Below are positions 7,749 to 14,455 of a DNA stretch of 14,455 nt, piece by piece. The DNA is from an uncultured Fidelibacterota bacterium (lineage in GTDB: Bacteria; Fidelibacterota; Marinisomatia; Marinisomatales; UBA8229). The stretch lies in the NCBI GenBank assembly GCA_913054425.1, contig CAJXJG010000025.1, forward strand, positions 1 to 14,455. The letters are read 5' to 3'. The notes beneath the pieces are model-generated. The model was not told the DNA's origin. It made no database searches and saw only the letters and a list, made by a program, of their open reading frames with translations. The position numbers and the translations under genes were made by a program. Position 1 is the first letter of the stretch, and each line of letters begins with the position of its first letter.

Positions 7749-7988
7749 ATGGCGAAGAAAAAAGAAACAATTCAATTTGAAGAAGCCTTTCAACGGTTGG
7801 GAAACATTGTAACCCAGCTTGAGTCCGGTGAAGAATCTCTTGAAAAAAGTCTGGAACTGTTTGAGGAAGGAGTGAAACTGGCGGAAGCGTGTCGGGCAAA
7901 GCTGGACAAGGCAGAACAGGTTATTAAAACCCTGGTGAAAGAAAGCGAGGGACAATTTTCTCTGGAGGATTTTGATGAAAGTTCCTAA
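7749..7988 (+). CDS. xseB: Exodeoxyribonuclease VII small subunit
   Basis: XseB is the accessory subunit of exonuclease VII. Several copies bind the long helical arm of each XseA and keep the nuclease regulated. The 79-residue product has the family size and its two-helix hairpin. Key motifs are IQFEEAFQRLGNIVTQLESGE (8-28), with the conserved FEEA and LESGE elements, and SLEKSLELFEEGVKLAEACRAKL (30-52). The start at ATG 7749 gives a typical short N-terminus. No clear Shine-Dalgarno is seen, which fits translation following xseA. The last codons overlap the start of nadK, so xseA, xseB and nadK probably form one operon. Confidence 0.95.
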   Translation: MAKKKETIQFEEAFQRLGNIVTQLESGEESLEKSLELFEEGVKLAEACRAKLDKAEQVIKTLVKESEGQFSLEDFDESS

Positions 7989-8862
7989 GCGATTTTGTAT
8001 TTGGGGGAATACGGAGAAATCGGCATTCTGGGAATTGCTTCCTGACATTATTTCCTGGGCAGAGGAAAAAAGTCTTGAAGTTCACCTGACCACCAGGATT
8101 AGGGATAATATGGAGGATCCCAAGTCATTTTCATATCAGGTGATTGAATCTGCGGAGGATTTTTTTAAACTTGATTTCCTGTTAGCTTTGGGCGGGGACG
8201 GAACCATGCTTTCCCTTGCACGTGCGGTAGGGGATCGAAATGTTCCCATTCTGGGGATTCACCTGGGTGAACTTGGTTTCCTTGCAGCAGTGAATGTGGA
8301 GCATATGTTTGAAAAACTGGATCAGGTAGCTGCAGGAGATTATTTAGTGCAGCCGAGAATGGTTCTCAAAAGCACAGTGTACAATGGAGGAAAGTCCAGT
8401 ACTCTTTTTGCCCTGAATGATATGGTCATAGATAGAGGGAAGTCCCATCGAATGCTGGTGTATGAATTGCAGTCCAATAATCACGTTATCGCCAATTACA
8501 AAGCAGACGGGTTGATTGTATCTACACCGACCGGGTCCACTGCTTATTCCCTGGCAGCCGGAGGCCCGATTGTTGTTCCTACCATGAGAATGATGGTAGT
8601 GGTGCCCATTTGCCCTCATTCCCTGACCTTAAGGCCAATTGTTATTCCGGATGACCAGGTATTAAAAATTTCCTTTGCTTTAGATCATGACGATGGCATT
8701 GCTCTGGCGGTGGATGGACAAATCTTCGAGGAACTGGATTCCGGTTCCAAAGTAGAAATTCAAGCGGCGGATTATACTATTAATATGATCGGGTTTCCTG
8801 GTTCCAATTATTTTCGTACCCTGCGGAGAAAAATGGGTTGGGGAAGACGGGGGGATGTGTAA
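7975..8862 (+). CDS. nadK: NAD kinase (ATP/polyphosphate-NAD kinase)
   Basis: NAD kinase phosphorylates NAD to NADP, the only known route to NADP, and so sets the supply of NADPH for biosynthesis. I start it at ATG 7975 (295 residues) because GGAGG at 7964-7968 lies six bases upstream; an in-frame TTG at 7972 would add one residue. Residues 73-76 are the GGDG motif with the catalytic Asp75. ALNDMVIDRG (146-155) replaces the usual NE with ND. KADGLIVSTPTGSTAYSLAAGGP (176-198) and PICPHSLTLRPIVIP (211-225) form the conserved NAD-binding core. The C-terminus FRTLRRKMGW (280-289) is the common ending of the family. The start lies inside xseB (14-base overlap), indicating translational coupling. 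Nothing looks truncated. Confidence 0.96.
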   Translation: MKVPKRFCIWGNTEKSAFWELLPDIISWAEEKSLEVHLTTRIRDNMEDPKSFSYQVIESAEDFFKLDFLLALGGDGTMLSLARAVGDRNVPILGIHLGELGFLAAVNVEHMFEKLDQVAAGDYLVQPRMVLKSTVYNGGKSSTLFALNDMVIDRGKSHRMLVYELQSNNHVIANYKADGLIVSTPTGSTAYSLAAGGPIVVPTMRMMVVVPICPHSLTLRPIVIPDDQVLKISFALDHDDGIALAVDGQIFEELDSGSKVEIQAADYTINMIGFPGSNYFRTLRRKMGWGRRGDV

Positions 8863-8903
8863 TCGGGGCCAGTTTTTTTTTGATGGTTTTTCAAATTTAC
8901 TAA

Positions 8904-8936
8904 ACAGGTTTCTTCAACCTTCCTGTGTCATTTTTT
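8904..8936 (+). terminator. Possible intrinsic terminator after nadK
   Basis: On the plus strand ACAGG (8904-8908) can pair with CCTGT (8922-8926). Alternatively AGGTT (8906-8910) pairs with AACCT (8916-8920). Six T residues follow at 8931-8936. The stems are only five base pairs and the T-run starts a few bases late, so this is a weak candidate for ending the xseA-xseB-nadK transcript 40 bases after the nadK stop. Confidence 0.3.
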
Positions 8937-8939
8937 CGT

Positions 8940-9242
8940 TCATTTTAATAATTCCGGGAAGGGGGCTACTGTCCAACCCCCCTTACGAATCTCTTCCGTT
9001 TCAACCAGGAAATCAGGAAGTTTTCCCTCATCCAGTTCCCCCTGTCTCTGGATTCGCTTCCCAAGGAGTTCTTTTCTTCTTCTATTAAATTTCCTCATCA
9101 GCAGGATCACAAAGCGAAGAGCATCCTGGGTGAAAATCTCAGAATATTCAGTTGTTATTTTTCTAAGAATTTGAACTCCTTCTACTTGAAATTGTGGAAT
9201 AACCTGTGAAGGAGAATTTTGTTCAGTAAATTGTTTTTCCAT
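8940..9242 (-). pseudogene. N-terminal remnant of malate synthase A (100 codons, truncated)
   Basis: The frame opens at ATG 9242 (minus) and stops at 8940 after 100 codons. From residue 34 it reads like the N-terminal domain of malate synthase A (AceB): EIFTQDALRFVILLMRKF (35-52), RRRKELLGKRIQRQ (54-67), LDEGKLPDFLVETEEIRKG (70-88) and WTVAPFPELL (90-99). I align these by memory to the E. coli AceB segments ILTAEAVEFL, LLAARIQQQ, DIDNGTLPDF and ETASIRDADW. A complete enzyme has about 530 residues and continues with DRRVEITGP. Here a TGA follows at once, and no frame in the 77 bases left before nadK resembles the TIM-barrel core or its catalytic residues. The gene therefore appears cut off by a deletion or rearrangement and cannot condense glyoxylate with acetyl-CoA. 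It begins 17 bases downstream of tRNA-Thr on the same strand. Reuse as a small protein is possible but unsupported. Confidence 0.72.
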
Positions 9243-9259
9243 TTTTTTCTTGATGTTTG

Positions 9260-9332
9260 AGCCACTGAAGGGATTCGAACCCCTGACCCGTTCATTACGA
9301 ATGAACTGCTCTACCAGCTGAGCTACAGTGGC
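9260..9332 (-). tRNA. tRNA-Thr (anticodon CGU)
   Basis: Read on the minus strand, all cloverleaf parts are present. The acceptor stem is GCCACTG/CAGTGGC, the D-arm is GCTC-AGCTGGTA-GAGC, and the anticodon stem is GTTCA/TGAAC around the loop TTCGTAA. The T-arm is AGGGG-TTCGAAT-CCCTT with one G-T and one A-T pair. The anticodon CGT reads the threonine codon ACG. The discriminator base is T and the following bases are CAA, so the 3' CCA end is not encoded and must be added by nucleotidyltransferase. The gene is 73 bases including the discriminator. A TATAAT box lies 23 bases upstream. Confidence 0.95.
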
Positions 9333-9355
9333 CAGCACTCAATAACAACGCTAAA

Positions 9356-9361
9356 ATTATA
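9356..9361 (-). promoter_or_regulatory. Consensus -10 box for the tRNA-Thr transcript
   Basis: A perfect TATAAT (9361-9356 on the minus strand) lies 23 bases before the tRNA, predicting a start about 16 bases upstream of the mature 5' end. No good -35 hexamer is found at 16-18 bases. The upstream DNA is extremely AT-rich (about 9362-9420), which could act like an UP element for this strand and could also serve the divergent rarA gene. Confidence 0.4.
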
Positions 9362-9456
9362 GAAATTATTTTTGATAAACCTCCTTAATTTTTATTTTTA
9401 AAAAAATAATTTTCTGTTCTTTGTTTTCATCATGAGAAAAAATAAATTGAGTTGAT

Positions 9457-10758
9457 ATGTCTGAGACTCAATCCATGTTTAATCAGCATCTCCCGCCACT
9501 TGCGGAAAGGATCCGACCCGGAGATATTAATCAATTCGTAGGTCAGGAGCATCTGGTTGGAGCAGGAAAAATCCTCTCTATGGTTATGGAAAAGGAACAA
9601 CCATTTTCCATGATGTTCTGGGGTCCGCCCGGCTCAGGGAAGACTACTTTGGCTCGAATTATCGCGAAAACAGCGGAAGCAGACATTCATAAACTCTCTG
9701 CCGTTTCCAGCGGGGTTAAGGAATTACGAAAGGTAATCACCCAGGGGGAAAAGAATAAGGATCTGGGGAAAGTAACCATTCTATTCATTGACGAAATCCA
9801 TCGTTTCAGTAAATCACAGCAGGATACATTGTTAAATGCAGTGGAAGACGGGACTGTCATTCTCATAGGCGCTACAACTGAAAACCCATCATTTGAAATT
9901 ATCAGTCCACTCTTATCCCGCTGTAAGGTTTTGGTACTCAATCCGCTTTCGAACGCTGCCCTTGAAACAATTTTGGATCATGCTTTTAATACAGATATTC
10001 TATTGCAGAAAAACCAGGTTGATTTATCTCAAAAAATTCGGGGACAATTGATTCAGTCCGCAGGAGGAGATGCCCGAAAATTGCTGAACACTCTGGAGGT
10101 TTCCATGCATCTTATTTCGGGGAAAGGAACCATTACAGGAAAAATTCTTTCCGAAGCACTCCAGAGAAAATCTCAGCTTTACGACAAGACCGGGGATTAT
10201 CATTATGACACCATCAGCGCCTTTATAAAATCGGTTCGTGGCAGTGATCCGGATGCGGCAATCTATTGGTTGGCGATAATGATCGAAGGGGGAGAAAAAC
10301 CGGAATTCATTGCCAGAAGACTTGTGATTCTGGCTTCCGAAGATATTGGCAATGCTGATCCACCGGGACTGACTTTAGCGGTTTCCGGTTTCCAGGCAGT
10401 TCATATGATTGGGATGCCGGAGGCTGCTATTATCCTGGCGCAGGTCACAACCTATCTATCTGCAGCACCTAAATCCAATGCGTCTAACAGGGCAATTCAA
10501 ACTGCTTTGGGACACATAAAAGAGAAGGGAACTCCTGGTGTTCCCCTGCATTTACGTAATGCTCCAACCGGACTTATGAAAACAATGGATTACGGAAAAG
10601 ACTACGACTATCCGCATGCTCATCCGGAACATTTTGTGGATGTGAATTATTTTCCGGATGGCGCTGAGAATTCCTTTTACCATCCTACGGAACAGGGATA
10701 TGAAAAATTTATTTCAGAACGATTAAAAAACTTTTGGCCCGACCGGTATAGAGACTGA
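9457..10758 (+). CDS. rarA: Replication-associated recombination protein A (RarA/MgsA, AAA+ ATPase)
   Basis: RarA is a clamp-loader-like AAA+ ATPase that acts at stalled replication forks and opens DNA ends near SSB-coated DNA. It is the bacterial relative of yeast Mgs1 and human WRNIP1. The 433-residue product carries the N-terminal PLAERIRPGDINQFVGQEHL (14-33), Walker A GPPGSGKT (56-63), Walker B LFIDEIHRF (109-117), sensor 1 GATTENPSF (138-146) and the arginine-finger segment SPLLSRC (150-156). The C-terminal tetramerisation region is typical: SVRGSDPDAAIYWLA, IARRLVILASEDIGNADP and the final YPHAHPEHFVDVNYFPD. The ATG at 9457 gives the expected N-terminus, though ATG at codon 7 is also possible. 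Its stop codon shares one base with the lptD start (TGATG), so lptD is probably translated from the same message. Confidence 0.97.
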   Translation: MSETQSMFNQHLPPLAERIRPGDINQFVGQEHLVGAGKILSMVMEKEQPFSMMFWGPPGSGKTTLARIIAKTAEADIHKLSAVSSGVKELRKVITQGEKNKDLGKVTILFIDEIHRFSKSQQDTLLNAVEDGTVILIGATTENPSFEIISPLLSRCKVLVLNPLSNAALETILDHAFNTDILLQKNQVDLSQKIRGQLIQSAGGDARKLLNTLEVSMHLISGKGTITGKILSEALQRKSQLYDKTGDYHYDTISAFIKSVRGSDPDAAIYWLAIMIEGGEKPEFIARRLVILASEDIGNADPPGLTLAVSGFQAVHMIGMPEAAIILAQVTTYLSAAPKSNASNRAIQTALGHIKEKGTPGVPLHLRNAPTGLMKTMDYGKDYDYPHAHPEHFVDVNYFPDGAENSFYHPTEQGYEKFISERLKNFWPDRYRD

Positions 10759-13700
10759 TGTATTGGTTTAAATATATCTGCATTTTCTTACCAATTTGTG
10801 TGATTGCGGATGACCGCCTCCGATTGAACCGTGCCGATGTACTGGAAAGCATCACCGTAAAGGGACAGGCCATTCAGATCCTTACCGGAGATGTTAAATT
10901 CACTAAGAGAGATTTGATTATTACCTGTGACCGTGCCACCTACAAGGAAAAAACCGGGCAGGGTACCATGACCGGTAAAACGAAGGTCATAAAGGGGGAA
11001 TTGACTTTAACCTGTGACTCGCTTCATTTTGATTCGCCTAATGATATTCTCAAAACTTTCGGGAGTACTCATATTTGGGATAAAGACTATGATCTTATTT
11101 CTGATTCTCTCAAATATTATACGGAAAGGGACAGGGGGGAGGCACAGGGAAATGCAAGGTTAAAGCAGAAAAATCAAATCATAACAGCGGACCTGCTGCA
11201 CTATGAAAAAATCCCTGAAAACGACGCTGTATCCTACGTGGCAATTGGACACGTTGTCATTCAAGAAGAAGAGAGGACAGCGATATGTGGGAAAGCAGTT
11301 TATTCCCAGGAAAGAGAGACTACTCACCTTTACCTGGATCCCCAAGTTGAGACAGATACGCGCACATTATCCGGAAGTGAAATCGAATTGCGATACAGGG
11401 ATGAAGAATTGGAATACCTGTACATCCCTTCAAGAGCTCATGTTGTTTCAGCCAACTCAGGCTGGCAAATCTCAGATACAACCAACGCATCAGCCTCCAC
11501 ACGGAACCCCGTTCATTTTAAGGACGATATAACTGGCAAGGTATTGAAAGGATTTTTTGTAGATGGGAAGTTGGATTCAATGCGGATTGAAGGGATGGCG
11601 ACCACATTGTATCATATATTTGAAGATTCCTTATACCAGGGGAAAAACCAGGCTTCCGGAGATACAATGACAATTCTCTTACAGGAAAAAGGTCTCAAGC
11701 AAATACTTGTTTCAGGTGGGGGGAGAGGTACATTTACTCCCGACTCAACAAATAAAAAGATTGATGCTCCTATAGTGTATAAGTCCGACAAAATTGAGTA
11801 TAACATTCCGGATGAGATAACCAATTTACACGCCAATGCTGAAATACACTATACCGATATGAATTTGTCCGCAGGTTTCCTGAATATAAACTGGCAGACT
11901 AACCTTTTGAAGGCATTTTCCAAAAGCCCTTTTGATACAACGTTAAAAGTAACCCGCCCGACAATGAAAGAAGCCGGCAAGGAGCCCATGACGGGGGACA
12001 CTATGATTTACAACTTAAATAACCGTCGGGGCAAAATAATCAAGGGACGCACGAAAACGAAGGATGGTTTTTACCACGGAAAGGAAATTCGAAATCAGGA
12101 TGATGACATTTTTTATGTAAAAAACAGTATATATACCACCTGTGATTTAGATATTCCGCATTTCCATTTTGGCGGAAAAAAGATGAAAATGATCCACAAT
12201 GATAAAATAATCAGCCGCCCGCTTGTATTATACTTAGGAGGTATTCCCATTTTTCCGCTTCCGTTTGCTATTTTCCCTCATCAAAGCGGCAACCGGAATT
12301 CAGGATGGCTCATGCCTGGCTACGGCGAGACTTCAAACCGCGGGCAGTTTTTAGATGGCCTTGGATACTACTGGGCGGTTAATGAATACTGGGATACCAA
12401 ACTCACAACCAGTTTTGCAGATCGACAGGGATTTTTTTTAAAAGTGTCCAATAGATATAAAAAACGGTATTGGTTCAGTGGGAATCTGCAGATTGAGACC
12501 AGGCAAAATTTTAAATCCGGACTATTGAAAGAGGAACGGGATATCGCCCAATTGTATAATCAGGAACGTACCAGCGACTACATCCTCCGTTGGTCCCATA
12601 ACCATCAGTTAAGAAGGGATCAAACCTTTAGGGCGAATGTAAGTTATTATAGTAAAGGTGATTACAACCGTGAAACCGGGATTGATCTCAAACAGCGGTT
12701 AGAACAGCAGGCTATTTCAAAAGCAACCTACTCAAAACGATGGAAAAAGTGGAAAAATTCATTGAGTATCAATTTTTTACTGAAGCAGGATCTCATGGCA
12801 AAGCGGAAAATTGATCCTCCGTCTCCTGATAATCCCAACCCCTTTTATCTGGAACCTAATCAAGCTGGATATCAATTAAACCATTATAGTGGAACTCTTC
12901 CATCCATCTCATTCCGGCATGGTCAAAGTCAATTATTTCCTACAAAGTTGTTAAAGAAACAGTGGTACCACAACATTTCCTGGAACTATTCCTCCAGTTT
13001 CACAAATAAGCTTCGAACCTATTTTGAAACCGGTCAGGATTCAGTCACTTCTCAATTTTTTTGGGAGGAAGAGGATAGCACAGTGTATGATGGAATCCTG
13101 ACTCACAATTTTTCCCTGAATGCACCTCAGAAATTATTTAGATATATTACCGTCAGTCCCCGGCTTTCCATTAAATCCGCCTGGGTGAATAAATCCTTCG
13201 ATGCCTACCTGGATTCTGTGACGAACAGAAAGGAATCCATTGAACGCTCCGGACTTGCTATCCGAACCATGGGATCCCTGAGCCTCAGTCTCCGGACCCA
13301 GTTGTATGGTCTTTTCCCGATTAATTTTGCAGGAGTAAAAAGTATCCGTCATGTAATAACTCCTTCTGTGGGTTATTCTTACACACCTGATTTTTCCAAG
13401 CCCCTGTTCGGTATGGACCTTGGTTATTTTCAATCGATAATTGATACGGTCGGGAATGAAATTCTTCACGACCGTTTCAGCGGAACCATGGCTGGCGGTA
13501 CACCCAAAACCGAACGGCAGTCCATGAATATTTCTGTAAATAATGTTTTTCAGGCAAAAGTGAAATCTTTAGATGAGGAAAAGAAAATTGATCTGTTCAG
13601 CTGGAGGATGTCCACCAGTTATAACTTTGTTTCGGAGGAATTTCAGTTAGCCAACTTACAGTCATCAATTCGCACGAAAATTGGGAAAAAATTATCTCTG

Positions 13701-14303
13701 GATATCAGGATGACGCATGATTTTTACACTTATAGCCCAGATGCTGGTAGAATCAATATGTTCAACAAAAATGAAAATGGTCTTATTATTCCCCGGCTAA
13801 TTAATGCCCGGTTTTCAACGGGTTTCAGTTTTTCAGGGAAGCGCTACAAGGGTGTTGATGAATCAAGCGCTGAACCGAAAGAGGATTCAACTGCAACTGA
13901 AGAGTTTGGTGATTTAGATAATTTCAGTCCTGGTTCCAACTCGTTGAAATTCACAGGTGGTAATAAATTCTGGGACACAAAAATCAGTTTGAGTTATTCT
14001 TACAACAATGCCAACCCTGATAATCCCCTCAAGAGTTTTTGGATGAATACAAACTCCTCAATACAGATCACAAAATACTGGCGGGTAAATTATAATGCCC
14101 GCTTTGATCTAACAACCCGGGATATAGTCAGTCACGGTTTTTCCATCTATAGGGATCTCCACTGCTGGGAAATGTCTGTAAACTGGACACCAAGCGGATT
14201 TGGGCAAGGCATTTACCTGAGGATCAATGTGAAATCTCCAATTCTAAGGGATTTGAAATTTGAACAAAGGGGAGGAATTTTCCAAAGAAGACCAAATTTT
14301 TAG
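10758..14303 (+). CDS. lptD: LPS-assembly protein LptD, very large, with N-terminal LptA/OstA-like region
   Basis: LptD is the outer-membrane barrel that receives LPS from the periplasmic Lpt bridge and, plugged by LptE, inserts it into the outer leaflet. This product has 1181 residues, against 784 in E. coli. Residues 1-17 form a signal peptide, with likely cleavage after VIA. Residues about 22-370 are successive short beta-strand units of OstA/LptA type, such as ILTGDVKFTKRDLIITCDRA (41-60) and LTLTCDSLHFDSPNDILKTFG (82-102). The LptD core follows: YTTCDLDIPHFHF (459-471), then PLVLYLGGIPIFPLPFAIFP (488-507), SGWLMPGYG (515-523), and a long barrel with aromatic strands. Cys462 in the TTCD motif and Cys1136 in LHCWEM are candidates for the disulfides that lock LptD; E. 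coli uses two such pairs. It has no own Shine-Dalgarno and starts on the rarA stop. Confidence 0.93.
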   Translation: MYWFKYICIFLPICVIADDRLRLNRADVLESITVKGQAIQILTGDVKFTKRDLIITCDRATYKEKTGQGTMTGKTKVIKGELTLTCDSLHFDSPNDILKTFGSTHIWDKDYDLISDSLKYYTERDRGEAQGNARLKQKNQIITADLLHYEKIPENDAVSYVAIGHVVIQEEERTAICGKAVYSQERETTHLYLDPQVETDTRTLSGSEIELRYRDEELEYLYIPSRAHVVSANSGWQISDTTNASASTRNPVHFKDDITGKVLKGFFVDGKLDSMRIEGMATTLYHIFEDSLYQGKNQASGDTMTILLQEKGLKQILVSGGGRGTFTPDSTNKKIDAPIVYKSDKIEYNIPDEITNLHANAEIHYTDMNLSAGFLNINWQTNLLKAFSKSPFDTTLKVTRPTMKEAGKEPMTGDTMIYNLNNRRGKIIKGRTKTKDGFYHGKEIRNQDDDIFYVKNSIYTTCDLDIPHFHFGGKKMKMIHNDKIISRPLVLYLGGIPIFPLPFAIFPHQSGNRNSGWLMPGYGETSNRGQFLDGLGYYWAVNEYWDTKLTTSFADRQGFFLKVSNRYKKRYWFSGNLQIETRQNFKSGLLKEERDIAQLYNQERTSDYILRWSHNHQLRRDQTFRANVSYYSKGDYNRETGIDLKQRLEQQAISKATYSKRWKKWKNSLSINFLLKQDLMAKRKIDPPSPDNPNPFYLEPNQAGYQLNHYSGTLPSISFRHGQSQLFPTKLLKKQWYHNISWNYSSSFTNKLRTYFETGQDSVTSQFFWEEEDSTVYDGILTHNFSLNAPQKLFRYITVSPRLSIKSAWVNKSFDAYLDSVTNRKESIERSGLAIRTMGSLSLSLRTQLYGLFPINFAGVKSIRHVITPSVGYSYTPDFSKPLFGMDLGYFQSIIDTVGNEILHDRFSGTMAGGTPKTERQSMNISVNNVFQAKVKSLDEEKKIDLFSWRMSTSYNFVSEEFQLANLQSSIRTKIGKKLSLDIRMTHDFYTYSPDAGRINMFNKNENGLIIPRLINARFSTGFSFSGKRYKGVDESSAEPKEDSTATEEFGDLDNFSPGSNSLKFTGGNKFWDTKISLSYSYNNANPDNPLKSFWMNTNSSIQITKYWRVNYNARFDLTTRDIVSHGFSIYRDLHCWEMSVNWTPSGFGQGIYLRINVKSPILRDLKFEQRGGIFQRRPNF

Positions 14304-14408
14304 GATTTCAGCTCTGTCATGTGTAGGGAGTGTGATATAAAAGAAAATTTTCAGTTCTTTCTCTCTCCCGAATGTGAGAAATTCCAAGCGTAAATAAGGA
14401 TAATAAAT
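14304..14408. other. Spacer after lptD
   Basis: This short spacer contains the palindrome GAAAATTTTC (14343-14352) and a GGGAG/CTCCC pair too far apart (about 35 bases) to form a convincing terminator. No T-run follows. A Shine-Dalgarno-like AAGGA at 14396-14400 serves the gene at the right edge. Confidence 0.4.
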
Positions 14409-14455
14409 ATGGTTTGTCCCAATTGTCATGCTGAATATCTTGAAGGAATTGATGT
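14409..14455 (+). CDS. Start of a probable zinc-ribbon protein (runs off right edge)
   Basis: Only 15 complete codons are present, reading MVCPNCHAEYLEGID. The CPxC knuckle followed by AEYxEG resembles the opening of small proteins with an N-terminal zinc ribbon, where a second CxxC pair would follow within some ten residues. A Shine-Dalgarno AAGGA lies eight bases before the ATG, which supports a real start. The function cannot be judged from this fragment. Confidence 0.6.
   Translation, partial: MVCPNCHAEYLEGID

Noticed and set aside
8873..8881. Nine-T run directly after nadK as a terminator
   Set aside because: The preceding bases are G-rich with no complementary C-rich arm, so no hairpin forms upstream of the run.
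8855..9088. A 77-codon plus-strand open frame after nadK
   Set aside because: It overlaps the nadK end and is antisense to the malate synthase remnant, whose protein similarity explains the open frame.
8863..9333. A tRNA-associated integrated element (att sites, prophage or genomic island remnant)
   Set aside because: No second copy of the tRNA 3' end, no integrase and no foreign cargo are visible. The gap contains only the malate synthase remnant and a possible terminator.
9243..9338. Upstream extension of the malate synthase frame to an ATG at 9338
   Set aside because: This stretch is the tRNA-Thr gene itself, translated by accident. The family-like sequence begins only after the ATG at 9242.
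1..14455. CRISPR arrays, insertion sequences, toxin-antitoxin pairs or defence genes
   Set aside because: No regularly spaced repeats, transposase motifs or unassigned gene clusters were found. Every long coding frame belongs to a housekeeping or envelope family.

Overview
This looks like ordinary core chromosome from a diderm, LPS-making bacterium of moderate GC content. The FCB superphylum is the best guess, either a Neomarinimicrobiota (SAR406/Marinimicrobia)-like lineage or a Bacteroidota relative. The reasons are a very large LptD with a 'TTCD' motif and a 'LHCWEM' C-terminal motif resembling my memory of Bacteroidota LptD, a tiny Lys/Arg-rich AURKAIP1/COX24-type protein downstream of HU, few strong Shine-Dalgarno sites, and heptose-activation (rfaE2) plus LPS-export genes. 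The taxonomic call is inference; no marker was searched.

Layout. Positions 1-1093 (minus) hold the N-terminal 364 codons of SecD, running off the left edge. A 244-bp divergent spacer with a good secD promoter precedes a plus-strand series: serS (1338-2606), rfaE2 (2670-3143), a MltD-like lytic transglycosylase with LysM domains (3229-4935), sppA (overlapping it, to 5816), an HU-family gene (5820-6107) and a 31-codon ribosomal-protein-like gene (6191-6286). After a structured 174-bp spacer come xseA, xseB and nadK (6461-8862), the last two overlapping. Positions 8863-9456 are the only stretch without an intact protein gene: a possible nadK terminator, a 100-codon N-terminal remnant of malate synthase A (8940-9242, minus) and tRNA-Thr(CGU) (9260-9332, minus) with a consensus -10 box. 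Then rarA (9457-10758) overlaps lptD (10758-14303) by one base. A zinc-ribbon reading frame begins at 14409 and runs off the right edge.

How the genes fit together. Much of the content concerns the envelope: SecD drives protein export, the lytic transglycosylase remodels peptidoglycan, SppA degrades membrane-embedded signal peptides, RfaE2 makes ADP-activated heptose for the LPS core, and LptD inserts LPS in the outer membrane. The remainder is housekeeping: SerRS and tRNA-Thr for translation, HU, exonuclease VII and RarA for DNA upkeep, and NAD kinase for NADP supply.

I see no defence island, CRISPR array, transposon, prophage or novel multi-gene system. The items most worth a second look are the malate synthase remnant abutting tRNA-Thr, the 31-codon bS22/mS38-like gene, the structured spacer before xseA, and the unusually large LptD with an N-terminal LptA-like half.
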